NCBI RefSeq assembly: GCF_050948175.1
Contig: NW_027490390.1
Span: 186,001-250,000, forward strand
Reading direction: 5' to 3'
Origin: Xylocopa sonorina
Taxonomy: Eukaryota; Arthropoda; Insecta; Hymenoptera; Apidae
DNA: 64,000 nucleotides
The notes under the pieces were generated by a model. The model was not told where the DNA came from, searched no databases, and saw only the letters and a program-made list of their open reading frames with translations. This document shows positions 14,081-24,018 of the stretch, one piece after another. Position numbers and translations under genes: made by a program. How positions within the stretch are numbered: the stretch's first letter is position 1; each line of letters opens with the position of its first letter.

Positions 14081-14935
14081 TTGTATCTCGTCAACAGATC
14101 TATGGAATGTAAATCGCACACTTCCTTGCGACGGAATAGCGTTTCTAGATGTCTACATATCGAAGCAGTAGAGTTCTAATTCCTCGTGTACAGCCAACAA
14201 TTCCTTGCTATGCAACAGCGCGTCTCGATGTCTACTTATCGAAGCATTACAGTTCTGATTCTTCATAAAACGCGATATTCCATCTGAATTCTATGTTTCA
14301 TGATATGATGTAATTCAGTGCAACGCGTTATGTATATCACATCAACACTCCACAAGAATGTAAATCCCACACTTCCACGCTACGGAATAGCGTCACTATA
14401 TGTTTATATATCGAAATAGTGGGATTCTAATGCTTCGCAAACGCAAAATCGCATCTCATTTCTATGTTTCATGATAGGATGTAATATTCAATACAACGCG
14501 GTACGTATACGCCATCTGCATCATAAAACGCGATATCGCATCTCGTTTCCATGTCTCATGATAAGATGTAATATTCAATGAAAGGCGTTATATACATATA
14601 TATATATATGTATATATGTATATATCGTCTACACTTCAAAAGAATAAAAATACGACATATCCATCCTACGGGATAGCGTTTCTGCATGTCGACGTATCGA
14701 AGCAATAGAGTCCTAATGCTTCATAAAACGCGATATCGCTTCTCCCTTCTATGTCTCATGATAAGATGTAACATTCAATGCAACGCGTTATGTATATTCT
14801 TGTCAGCACTTCAAAGGAATTCAAATCCCACATTTCCTTGCTCCGGAATAGCGTTTCTAGTTGTCTACGTAATGAAGCAGTAGAGTTCTAATTCTTCATA
14901 AAACGCGACATCGCATTTCGTTTCGATGTCTAATG
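14080..14935 (-). repeat. Satellite A-prime, reverse orientation
   Basis: Orientation flips near 14,080. Monomers now read as the complement (aagaatgtaaatcccacac, gaatagcgtttctagatgtc). About five monomers are present, and the last ends abruptly at the LINE fragment near 14,938. A short TA/TG-rich microsatellite (about 14,589-14,625) sits inside one monomer. Confidence 0.85.
14589..14625. repeat. TA/TG-rich microsatellite
   Basis: Alternating ta/tg dinucleotides (tatacatatatatatatatg and continuation), expanded within a reverse A-prime monomer. Confidence 0.8.
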
Positions 14936-14937
14936 CA

Positions 14938-15105
14938 GAAGATGCGGGTCCCAGATTTATACGATGGTCGGTTGCATCGCAAATAAATCGAAATGTATTA
15001 TCTGCAGCGAGGCAGGAAGAAGGAATCCGTATATCAGACACGTTGCCGGAGCTTTAATTGTCCGGCCTATAGAAAGGTGTTAATAGAAAAGATCGAGAAA
15101 GGAAT
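14938..15105 (+). pseudogene. Non-LTR retrotransposon ORF1 C-terminal fragment (zinc-knuckle region)
   Basis: Short cysteine-rich coding remnants lie directly upstream of an ORF2 start. The stretch ending CRSFNCPAYRKV resembles the last cysteine knuckle of R1-clade ORF1 proteins, which commonly finish with a Cys-Pro-x-Tyr-Arg type motif. Frames are broken by stops and indels. ORF1 proteins bind retrotransposon RNA; this one is a decayed tail only. The call rests mainly on its position immediately before the ORF2 start. Confidence 0.5.
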
Positions 15106-15808
15106 ATGGAGCTGAAAGTCCTACAAATCGATCTGAACAGATGCCGAATCGCGCAAGATATCATGGAGCAAATGCGAATGATCAAGAGACAGCCGTGGTA
15201 ATAATATCAGAAGCACACAAGATGAAAGTTTACTGACTGTAAGACGCGAACGGTGACGCTGCGATATGGATAACAGGCGTTAATCGAAAATGATTCACAT
15301 ATGACACCACATATTCCTTGACCGGAACCTTTCATGCAATGATCGAAGTAACAAAAGCTATAAGCTGCTACTTCTCGCCGAATAGGAACGGGAAGAAATC
15401 GAAGAATATATAAACCAAATTGAGGTTAGCATAGAAAAGGTAGAGAAAGCAAACAGAGTAATAATCGCAGGTGACCTGAACGGAAGATCGGTAATCTGGG
15501 GTAGCAAGAAGAACAACCATAGAGAGGAAGAGATCATCAAAATGGCTGTAAGAAACGACCTAATCGCGACGAATCCGAAGGAAGGCTATACATACTTTGA
15601 GAACCGAAACAAATCGAAAGTAGACATAATGTTGATAGGAGGTTGCATATATGTTAAGTTGCGTAAAGCAGAATTGGTTGAGATATTTTCAGCGTCGGAC
15701 TGTCAATACGTACTACATACATTCCAAAGTACGAATTACAAGAATAACGAAGAGGGATTTGCAAGCCTCGATGGAAACAAAGCGAACTGGAGCCAAGCAA
15801 ATAAATAA
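15106..15808 (+). pseudogene. Non-LTR retrotransposon ORF2, N-terminal APE-like endonuclease (degenerate)
   Basis: The likely ORF2 start at 15,106 opens MELKVLQIDLNRCRIAQD, matching the conserved beginning of R1-clade ORF2 (VLQINLNRCRAAQD type). After several stops the endonuclease core reappears: IIAGDLNGRSVIWGS (the GDFN-type motif) around 15,453-15,500, then an open stretch 15,542-15,808 with NDLIATNP, SKVDIMLIGG and FSASDCQYVLHTF. In active enzymes the last motif is SDH; here the His is Cys. The reverse transcriptase domain is absent, because the copy ends at about 15,810 in AT-rich DNA. The domain normally nicks target DNA to prime reverse transcription. This copy is clearly dead: in-frame stops, catalytic change, 3' truncation. 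Confidence 0.85.
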
Positions 15809-15809
15809 T

Positions 15810-16060
15810 CGACTTATACAATAAAGATGTTTATTTTTATCTAGAAGGGATGATCTATTTTTACGTAATTAAAATATATGATAAGTGTAATTATATAAAC
15901 CAATTTGAAATATTTAATTAAAACATCATGAAATGATATGAAATTAGATAGGGTTTCAGATGTAATGGAGTATTTGAAGGAGATATTGTATTTAGAAATA
16001 ACTAAAATATTAAATATGTATTAATATTTATACTAATTTGAAATATTTACTTGAAAAATC
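15810..16060. other. AT-rich spacer between LINE and LTR fragments
   Basis: Very AT-rich, with repeated phrases such as tttgaaatatttaattaaaa and tttgaaatatttacttgaaa. No open frame or satellite similarity seen. It occupies the position of the AT-rich middle segment of the LTR-like element described at 51,775, so it may be the decayed counterpart. Confidence 0.5.
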
Positions 16061-16625
16061 ATCAAAGCATGTGGTCCAGCGAGTGGGAGATTAACGGATC
16101 GTGCGAGGAGCATGCGGCTTAATGTGTGTAACTTGGATTTATAAATTCTTATATGCAGCAATACATTAGTCCGGATATAGTATATATTTGTATGTAAGAG
16201 GCTTAAAAGTAGAATACAGGTTCTGGTAATGTCGGATCCCTGAACTGGAGGAGTCCCCATTGAGGTGATGAGCTGCGACTGCGCCTTTCAGCAGGATGAA
16301 ATCACCGGTGCGAGGTAGACGAGGGTGTTCGTCTTTGGTGCGAGCGAGGCAGATATATACTCGTTAGTGGGAGTGAGACAGTAGTGCTCCTCGGTGAGAT
16401 TAAAACAGCGATGCCTGGTATAAACGAGCTATATATTCCGGTTGGTTCGAGTGACGCAGCGGTACTTGGTGTCTGTAAGCGCGTGCAGATGTGCGCGCAT
16501 GAACGCTGCCGGTTGCCGGTGCTGTAGGCGAGCGCGGCGGATTGCCTGAGTCCAGGGGTTGATGATCGAAGTGCGAGAAGGCTCATGTGTGGAATGGGTG
16601 GCAGGCGCTAAGCACGACGTTACTT
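16060..16625 (+). mobile_element. Diverged fragment of the TGTCACG LTR-like element (3' part)
   Basis: Collinear with the 3' half of the element at 51,775 and 58,259: gtccagcgagtggg, then tgtgtaacttggat, ccccattgaggtgatg, the GC-rich ~27-bp repeat stretch (ctcggtg...cgagtgagac) and ccaggggttgatg. It continues to a terminal stretch gggtggcaggcgcta...gacgtta, which matches the end of the copies at 36,244 and 62,347. This is an old, truncated copy without internal coding sequence. Confidence 0.7.
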
Positions 16626-16659
16626 GAATTTGTTGCATGAATTTACGGAACTCACATTC

Positions 16660-16830
16660 CATCAAGAGCAGAAGCAGATAAGCAAAATGCAATGCACAGA
16701 ACATTACAAATAACTTACATTGAAACGTTAAAATGAGATGGGCTATCGGGTTGTATGAAGCATTAGAACTCTCATGCATTGGCACGTAGACACTATGAAG
16801 CGCCATTACATTGCATGCAACCGTAGGATT
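16660..16830 (+). repeat. Satellite B, single forward monomer
   Basis: One monomer of the ~179-bp family (gaagcattagaactc, cacgtagacactatgaagcgcc). It directly follows the LTR fragment. Confidence 0.75.
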
Positions 16831-17150
16831 CATAGAATTCGTAAGTATGGAAGAAATAGAGTTCTAACGTTTCATGTATCGCAATGACACATTTTATTTC
16901 AACGTTTCAAAGCAAGTAAGTTTGCAATGTCCAACGCAATGCAATATGCTCGTCTGCTAGTCCTCTTCAGAAGAACCAGATTACGAATAACGAACGCGTC
17001 ATAGATCGCGATAGTGCATTTTATTTCAACGTTTCAAAGTAGGTGAGTTGTAACGTATTTTGCAATGGATTATGCTTATCTACTTCTACACTTCAAAACA
17101 ATGTGTTCTAGTATTTCATTCAGCGCAATGTCTCATCTCATTCCAATGTT
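16830..17150 (-). repeat. Satellite B, reverse monomers (degenerate)
   Basis: Two degenerate monomers in reverse orientation: two copies of atttcaacgtttcaaagta-type sequence at about 16,900 and 17,025, and tgcttatctacttctacact near 17,075. Confidence 0.7.
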
Positions 17151-17239
17151 ACATGCTGATGGGTATAAACCAACGATAACTTTAATACACTGTATTCGTG
17201 GCGTTCGGACTTTGAAATTGATACAAGCAATACATTTGT

Positions 17240-17417
17240 ATACAATGTATAAACATAAGATAATGAGATGGGGAATTCCAGAGAGGCGAAAGAGCAAATA
17301 CAAGGTGAGGGTCATTCTGAAAAAGCCACGGGAGTATGAAGACCTATTGCAGCAAAGAGAATTCAGTTTTATAGCTGTAAAATGTGCAAATCGCAGTCAC
17401 ATCTTTGCTTAAAATGT
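17240..17417 (+). pseudogene. piggyBac-like transposase, C-terminal cysteine-rich tail (element A)
   Basis: In one frame the region ends SCKMCKSQSHLCLKCFNKLH followed by a stop at about 17,415. This matches the usual end of piggyBac-family (DDE_Tnp_1_7) transposases: a CxxC...CxxxC zinc-binding domain finishing Cys-Phe-x-x-x-His. Just upstream, in the neighbouring frame, IPERRKSKYKV and KKPREYED fit the basic linker before that domain, so at least one frameshift is present. The catalytic part is missing. The following 3' untranslated sequence runs to a terminal repeat block at 17,471-17,651. In active elements this tail binds the transposon ends. Confidence 0.55.
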
Positions 17418-17470
17418 TTTAATAAACTTCATTAAAAATTAGTATAAATTTGTTAATTGTCATTAATAAT

Positions 17471-17651
17471 TTAACCCCTTACAATGCCGGTCTGATGCAC
17501 CGATGTCGACCAAACAAGAAGTTCGCTGTCAGTCCCTAGAATCCACGTTATCCAAACGAAAAGTCGATTGTCAGTCCCTGGGGACTGACGCCGCTTGAAC
17601 GGAAAGTTCACTGTTAGTTCCTGGGGACTGACGTAGCACTCAACGTGTTAA
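17471..17651 (+). mobile_element. piggyBac-type element end with three ~42-bp subterminal repeats, bounded by TTAA
   Basis: A TTAA at 17,471-17,474 opens ccccttacaatgcc. Three repeats follow (gttcgctgtcagtccct at 17,521, gtcgattgtcagtccct at 17,563, gttcactgttagttcct at 17,606, spacing 42-43). The block ends cactcaacgtg + TTAA at 17,648-17,651. TTAA is the piggyBac target. The right TTAA lies within transposase B coding sequence, in the place where copy C (minus strand) has an uninterrupted TTAA. It is either the 3' end of element A or a small non-autonomous element. Confidence 0.65.
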
Positions 17652-18540
17652 GCCCGGTAAAAATATTGTAATGGACGAAATCATGGTTCCATGGCGAGGA
17701 CGCTACAGTTTTTGTCAATATATCCCAGGAAAGCGGCATAAATATGGTATAAAACATTGTAAACTGTGCCTTCCGGAAGGATACGCACATAATATTCTTA
17801 TTTATGCCGGAAATAATGCAACGAGAATAGCGAAAGCACATGCGCATGCTGTAGTTATGATGTTGGAGGGTGAATTATTATTTGAAAGCCGCATATTACA
17901 GGCAAATAGTTTATATACTTGTGTCCCTTTGGCCGAGAAACTTCTGCAAAAAGTAACATCTATTTATGGTACAGTAAAAGTTAATACACAATTTCTTCCG
18001 CTGTAGGCTAAACGGAAACTGCAACGGGGTAGCTTCATGTATTTTCAAAATCGGAGCGGCTTTAAGTTTTTAAAGTGGACGTATAAGAAGCCGGTATGCA
18101 TGCTAGCCACTTCTGAAAACCGCAAATGTGTTATTGTCCCGTGCAGAAATAATAAGTTAAAGCCGGACACAGTGTCCCTTTATAACAATGCTAAGAAGGG
18201 ATTTGACCATCCGACCAGATGTCTTCTTATCACAGTTGATTACGCAGAACAGTAAAGTGGTATAGGAAAATAGTTATCGAATTAGTATGCTGGAATTCTC
18301 TCGTCAATGTCTATTATATGCATAGAAAATGGAGTACCAAAGGTATGAAAATATTAAACTTCCGCGAAAAAATTATTGATTATCTCCTCAGTACAGTGAA
18401 TCACCACGGTGAACAAACGTCATCTGAAACTGAAGCAGTGCCCAAGAAGCGTACACATTTTCTGCGGTCGTTCCAAGGACGCGCCAGAAAAACTAGACAT
18501 GTAAAGAATGTTATAAACGTATGTCTAGAATAAATGGTAA
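17652..18540 (+). pseudogene. piggyBac-like transposase pseudogene (element B)
   Basis: The longest open part (17,671-18,006) contains DEIMVPWRGRYSF, YIPGKRHKYGIKHCKLCLP and PLAEKLLQKVTSIYGTVK, hallmarks of the piggyBac DDE transposase core; the first Asp in DEIMVPWRGR is the conserved catalytic one. After a stop, the frame continues with KLQRGS...LKWTYKKPVCMLAT (18,010-18,255), then a KGFDHP stretch, then FREKIIDYLLSTV...KKRTHFL...RKTRHVKN (18,318-18,533). Full-length family members are about 550-650 residues; this copy keeps roughly the C-terminal half, with stops and no zinc tail. The N-terminal half was lost where element A joins at the TTAA at 17,648. The enzyme would cut and paste DNA at TTAA sites. 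This copy is inactive. Confidence 0.85.
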
Positions 18541-18878
18541 ACAGTATGCCGCGAGTAAGGCGATAAACGTAAAAATCTGTTCTAACTGATGTAAGGGCCA
18601 ACCGGAACTCTACCCAACATGATTTCAAAAATTAAATAATTTAGTTAGGTTTATAATATTGGTTTGTTATGTTTTAAATATAGAATGTCTGTTTATTATG
18701 CTGAGAATTGAAAAATAAACCTATTTTGTACTATCTACTTTGTGAAATATAAGTTCGACCCATCGTGATGCATGCCGGCCCACGAAATAGACGCGTGTGA
18801 CCCACCGGAGATGCACACTGCCTCACGGAACAGACACGTGTGACTCACATGTGATGCACGCCGGCGTCAACGTGCTAA
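18541..18878 (+). mobile_element. 3' non-coding part and terminus of piggyBac element B
   Basis: AT-rich 3' sequence followed by three ~42-bp subterminal repeats (gac at 18,757, 18,799 and 18,842; core gatgcacgccgg-like). It ends ccggcgtcaacgtg + ctaa at 18,875-18,878, where the expected TTAA has become CTAA. The same sequence in reverse complement, with the same terminal CTAA, ends copy C at 26,878-26,881. Satellite B begins immediately after. Confidence 0.75.
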
Positions 18879-20250
18879 ACGTAGAAATTAGATGTGCCAT
18901 CGCATTGCGTGGAGCATTAGATCATTACAGCTTTGGCAAGCAGACAATACGAAACCCCAGCCCCGTGCAAGCAACAGTCGAATTTCCATTCGTTTGAAGT
19001 GTAGAGGTAGGTAAGGATAATGCGATACAGAGAACATTACAACATTCTTGCTTTCGAACGTTGAAATGAGACAGCCCACCACACAGCATATAGCATTAGA
19101 ACTCTATTGCTTATACACGTAGACACTATGAAACGCCATCCCGATGCATTTATCTGTAGAATTCGCATTCTTCTGAAATGTAGAAACAGATCAACAAAAT
19201 GCAAAGGGTACAAAGTTACAGCTAACTTACTATGAATCGTTGAAATGATTTGCGCTATCGCATTGCATAAAGCATTAGAACTCTATTGTATTGACACGAA
19301 GACACAATCATGAATCGTACAGTCGCTTGTAACGACATTACGATTCACATTCATTTGACGCACAGAAGCTTATATGGATAATAAGATGTATAGAACATTA
19401 CGCACATACTTTAGAACGTTGAAAAGAGATGAGCCAACACCATACATTAGCACTAGAACTGCATTGCTTTGACAGGCCAAAGCTATGATGCAGCTTCCCA
19501 TTACATGGAACTGTGGAAGTCACATTCTTTTCAAGTGTATAAACAGATAGGTATTTGAAGAAGCATTGAGAGTTACAGGTAACATACATTGAAACTTTGA
19601 AATGCGACGAACGATCGTGATGCATATAAGATTTTGAACTCCATTGGTTTTACAGGTAGACAACATGAAGTACTAACCAGTGGCAAGGAAATTTGGAATT
19701 CCTATTATTTTGAAGTGTAAAAGCTGATAAGTATAATGCGATGTATAGATCCTTAAAACTTACTTAGTTTGAATCGTTGAAATGAGTCGCGCCATCGAGA
19801 CACATGGAGCATTTAGATCTCAATGGCTTTGACATGAAGACACAATATAGCGAGATCCCATAGCAAGGAACTGTAGAGTTTACATTCTTTTCAAGTGTAC
19901 AAACAGACAAGAATAATGCTACGCACAAAAGATTACAGTCTCGTTGGATTGAACCATTGAAATGAAATGCGCCATCAGATTGCATGGATCATTAGGCATC
20001 AATTACTTTGACACGCAGGCAATACGAACCGCCATCCCGTTGCTTGGAACTGAAGAATTCACATTCTTATGATGCGCTGAAGCAGATAAACATAATGCTA
20101 ATCATATAAATTAATAGCTTACTAACTTTGAAACGTTGAATTAAAATGCGCCATTGCATTACTTGGAGCAGTAGATCTCTATTGCAATGAGACACAGATA
20201 TTATGAAGCGCCATCTGGTTGCAGCGAACTGCAAATTCATATTCTTCAGA
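18879..20250 (+). repeat. Satellite B array, forward
   Basis: About 7.5 monomers. The phrase ttgaaatg recurs at 19,061, 19,240, 19,419, 19,597, 19,777, 19,957 and 20,136, giving a period of 178-180 bp (179). Family B shares gaagcattagaactctattgc with A but has gcgccatcgcattgcatgg where A has gcgatatcgcgttttaag. Divergence between neighbouring monomers is visibly higher than in the A arrays, suggesting an older layer. Confidence 0.9.
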
Positions 20251-20254
20251 ATCG

Positions 20255-21415
20255 TATAAGTTTCAGAGTATGAAAGCTGCACCGTTCTGTGCATCGCATT
20301 ATACTTATCTACTTCTGCACTTCAAAAGAATGTGAATTTTACAATTCCTTGAAACGAAATGGCGCTTTATAGTGTTTACGTGTCAGAGCAAGAGAGTTCC
20401 GATGCTCTATGCAATGCGTTGGCGCAACGCATTTCAACGTTTCAATGTAAGCAAGCTGTAATCCCCTATGCATAGCATTATGCTTAACTGCTTCTAGTCA
20501 TCAAATGAATGTGAATTATACAGCTTCATGCAACGGGATGGCGCTGCGTATTGTCTATGTGTCAAAGCAGTAGCATTAGAATGTTCCATGTAAATCGATG
20601 GGGTATCTAGTTTCAACGTTTCAAAGTATTTAAGGCCTAATCTTCTATCTATAGCATTATGCTTATATGCTTCTGCACTTCCAATGAATGTGGATTCTAT
20701 AGTTTCATGCAACGAGACGGCGCTTCGTAGTGTCTGCGTCTCAAAGCAGTATAGTGCTAGTTCTACATGCAATGCGATGGTATTTCTCATTTCAACGTTT
20801 CAAAGTGAGAAAGCTATAGCCTTCAATGCATAGCATTATGCTTATCTGCTGGAGCTCTTCAAAAGAATGAGAAATATACAATTCAAGATAGCGCTCCATA
20901 TTATCTGCATGCCAATGAAATATACTTCTACTGCTCCATTCAACGCAATGTTGCGTCTCATTACAAGGTTTCATGGTAGGATGTAATTTCAATGCGACGC
21001 GTTATGTCTATCTGCTTTTAAACGTGAACAGAATGTGAATCCTAAACTGACCTTTAACGGAATAGCGTTTCTAGATGTCTACGTGTCGAGGAAATGGAGT
21101 TCCAATACTTCATTCAACGCAATGTCACATCTCATTTCAGTGATTCATGACAAGTTATAATATTCAATGCAACGCATTATGTTTATCTGCTTTCAGACTT
21201 CAACAGATTGTGGATCATAAACTGATTTGCAAAGGTATGGCATTTCTAGACGTCTACGTGTGAAGCAATGGATTTCTAATACTTCATTCAAAGCGGTGTC
21301 GCAGCTCATTCCAATGTGTCATTATATGATGTAATATTCAGTGCAACGCGATATGTTTATTAGCTTCTACACTTCAAAAGAATGTGAATACATACTACAT
21401 TACAATGTGTGTAAT
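20255..21415 (-). repeat. Satellite B array, reverse
   Basis: Orientation flips near 20,255. About 6.5 monomers read as complement (atttcaacgtttcaaagta, tgcttatctgcttctacac). The last two (21,000-21,400) approach A-prime sequence (gcaacgcgttatg, tagatgtctacgtgtc). Confidence 0.88.
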
Positions 21416-21419
21416 TTAT

Positions 21420-21815
21420 ACAGACTCGTGTATCTACATAGCGCTTATTGTGTCAAGTTGACACTTAGAAGCACTATATAGTTACATTGATCTGTACAAA
21501 TTACGTGCCTTATAACGTACAACCAAATAAGCATATTTGCTTTGTATAAAACCTTCAAAATTACTTACCTTGTAACGTAAATCTAAGAAGAGTCATCGCG
21601 TTGCACGTAGCTTTGGAATTCAATTGCTTTGATAAGATGCCACTTAGAAACAATGTCCTGTTACATGGATCTGTAGAAATTGCATACTTTGTAACGTGGA
21701 TCTCAGTGTGCATAATTGAGTTGTATACAAACTAACAACTCATTTCCTTCAAACGGAGGACTGAGAAGCACCCGTGCGTTGCATAAAATTTTGGAATTCT
21801 ATTGCTTTGACACGT
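21420..21815 (+). repeat. Forward-orientation degenerate satellite monomers inside the reverse block
   Basis: Roughly two heavily diverged monomers in the opposite orientation to their neighbours (ttggaattcaattgctttgat, tggatctgtagaaattgcat), with uncertain ends. This is a small inversion within the B array. Confidence 0.65.
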
Positions 21816-22690
21816 TCAAAAGAATGTACATTTTACAGTTCCATGCATTGGGATGACGCATCTCATATCAGCATTTCAAAGTAAGTAAGGTCCTTGCAAC
21901 AGGATAACGCATATCATTTCGTCGTTTCAAAGTATGTAGGTTGTAATGTTCTACTCATCACATTATTATTATCTGCTTCTAAGCTTGAAAAGAATGTTAA
22001 TCCTACGTTTGCTTGCAACAAGAAGCCGCTTCATTGTCTCCACATGTAAAAGCAATGGTTTTCTGATGCTGTTTTCTCTGCGAAGGCGCACATCATTTCA
22101 ACGTTTCAAAGTAAGTAAGTTGTAATGCTCTACGCATAGCATTATGCTTATCTTCTGCTACATTTCTAAAGAATCTGAAATCTACAGTTCAATTCAACGA
22201 GATGGCGCTTAACAGTGTCTGCGTGGCAATACAGTTGAATCCTTCTGCTACATGCAATACGAAGTGACATCTCATTCTAACGCTTCAAATTAGATAAGCT
22301 GTAATCTTCTATACATAGCATAATGCTTATCTGCGCCTACATTTCAAAAGTATGTGAATTCTACAGTACTATGTAACGAAATGTCTCCTCTGCAGTATCA
22401 GCGCGTCAAAGCAGTACAATTTTGATGCTCCGTGCAATGCGATGGCTCATTTCGTTTCAATGTTTCCACATAAGGATACTGTAATCTTCAATGCACTGCA
22501 TTTTGCTTATCTGCTTCAACTCTACCAAAAATGTGAATTATACAGTTCCATGCAGCAGGATAGTGTTTCATAGTGTCTGCGTGTCAAAACAGATTTCTAA
22601 CGTTCAATGCAATGCGATGGCGCATACTATTTTAACATTTCAAAGTAAGTGAGCTGTAACCTTCTGTGCACAGCACTATACTTACCCGCA
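21815..22690 (-). repeat. Satellite B array, reverse (continued)
   Basis: About five monomers in reverse orientation, resuming at ttcaaaagaatgtac near 21,816 and ending at about 22,685, where orientation flips again to forward. Confidence 0.88.
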
Positions 22691-22926
22691 AGGAACTGTA
22701 AAATTCACATTCGTTTGAAGTGAATGAGCAGATGAGCATAATGATATGCTTAGAAGATTACAGGTTACTTACTTTGAAACGTTGAAATGAGATGAATTAT
22801 GGCGTTGCGTGGAGCATTAGAACTTCATGGTTTTCACACGCAGATACTGTGAAGCACCATCCCGTTCCAAGGAACTGCAGAGTTTACATTCCTTTAATGT
22901 GTAGTAGCAGGCAAGCATAATGTTAT
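22690..22926 (+). repeat. Satellite B, forward, interrupted by a solo LTR
   Basis: A forward monomer and a partial one. The second breaks at aatgttat (22,921-22,926) and resumes at gttatgcacagaag (23,177), so the 250 bp between is an insertion. Confidence 0.88.
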
Positions 22927-23176
22927 TGAAGGATAATGAAATAATCTTAATTTAAAAGTTAATCAATAACTCAGGTTTAATGTCAATGTTATGTACGTGG
23001 AATATTCTAGAATGCGAGCAAGAGCGAATGTGCGAAAAAAATGAGATTTCGTGTGTACGTTTTAAAACGATGAAGCAGTTGTTCATTAGCAGTCCATGGA
23101 GTAATATCTCAGTTGAAAGGAACTATTTAATGATTTACAAAACCTTGTAATTGTCTTTGATTAATGAGTTTCCTAC
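22927..23176 (+). mobile_element. Solo LTR-like insertion, 250 bp, with 5-bp target duplication
   Basis: It starts tgaaggataatgaaat and ends gagtttcctac. It is flanked by direct repeats gttat (22,922-22,926 and 23,177-23,181), and the satellite monomer is intact once the insert and one repeat are removed. A 5-bp duplication, a TG start and a length near 250 bp fit a Copia-type solo LTR. Copia LTRs are usually 200-300 bp. It holds no open frame. Orientation is assumed from the TG start; the last dinucleotide is AC rather than CA. Confidence 0.7.
23000..23012 (+). promoter_or_regulatory. Perfect three-unit heat-shock-element-like motif in the solo LTR
   Basis: gaatattctagaa fits GAAnnTTCnnGAA exactly, the binding consensus for heat-shock factor trimers. 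It lies about 75 bp from the LTR start, in the upstream half where enhancer sites of an LTR promoter would be expected. This is seen from sequence only and function is not shown. Confidence 0.4.
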
Positions 23177-23690
23177 GTTATGCACAGAAGATTGCAGCTT
23201 ACTAAATTCGATACGTACAAATGAAATGCACAGTCGCATTGCATGAAGCATTAGAACTCCATTGCTTTGACAAGTAGACACTATAAAACGCCACCCTGTT
23301 GCATGGAAGTGTAGAATTCACAACCTTATGAAGTGTAGAAGCAGATGAGAATAATGCTACGCATACACGATTACACCTTACTTTAAAACGTTGACATGAG
23401 ATGCGACATCGCATTGCATGGAGCATTAGGACTCTCCTCATTTGACACGTAGACATTATGAAGCTCCTTCCTGTTGCATGGAACAGAAACACTACTACTA
23501 CTCGGAACACTACTCGGAAACATTGATGTGAGATTCGCCACCGCATGTCATGAAGCATTAAGACTCTGTTGTTCCAACAGGCAGACTGTATGAAGGGCCA
23601 TCTTGTTGCATGAACATGTAGAATTAACATTTTTTTGAAGTGTAGTGGTAGATGAGTATAATGCTATGCATAACAGCTTACTACCGTTGG
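23177..23690 (+). repeat. Satellite B, forward
   Basis: Roughly three monomers, one with a small duplication-like disruption near 23,490-23,530 (cactactactactcggaacac). The array ends around 23,690 at the start of the Copia-related insert. Confidence 0.8.
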
Positions 23691-24005
23691 ATTATTTCAC
23701 ATGTCAACAGAGAAACAAAAATGAATCTTGAGTTAGGAAATAGAATCCAGTATATAAACTATGAAAGAGTTCTGTCGGTTCGAGTAGGGTTCACGACTGT
23801 TTATACCTTGTGGCCTGAAAGGAAAGCACGTGCAGAGTTTGCGTCGTCTATTTCTTTAGGGGGACACTATATTTCCTATGCGGAGTCCACACAATTATTA
23901 GAGTTTTTAAAACGTAAAGACGTACCTTCAAACCTTAAGAATAAAGTTGCAGACTATAAAAAACTTTGGACAGCTTTTCATTTATATTTACCCATAATTC
24001 AATAG
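23690..24005 (+). CDS. Unidentified open frame adjoining the Copia primer site
   Basis: An open frame runs 23,652-24,005, but its first ~13 codons lie in satellite, so the true start, if any, is downstream (for example MNLELGNRIQY at 23,721). The last ~45 residues, LLEFLKRKDVPSNLKNKV followed by ADYKKLW, look protein-like and are faintly reminiscent of the C-linker helices of cyclic-nucleotide-gated/HCN channels (a short helix, a Pro, then a basic helix ending in Tyr/Trp). I could not confirm this. The stop codon TAG overlaps the Copia primer-binding-site-like motif, so the same DNA may instead be a degraded Copia LTR, possibly starting at the TG near 23,702 (about 304 bp). Both readings remain open. 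Confidence 0.25.
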
Positions 24006-24018
24006 GTTATGGGCCTAG
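24005..24018 (+). other. Copia-type primer binding site
   Basis: ggttatgggcctag closely resembles ggttatgggcccag, the sequence next to the 5' LTR of insect Copia elements that pairs with the half-molecule of initiator tRNA-Met. It lies about 200 bp upstream of the Gag start at 24,220, the right place for a leader. Confidence 0.65.
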
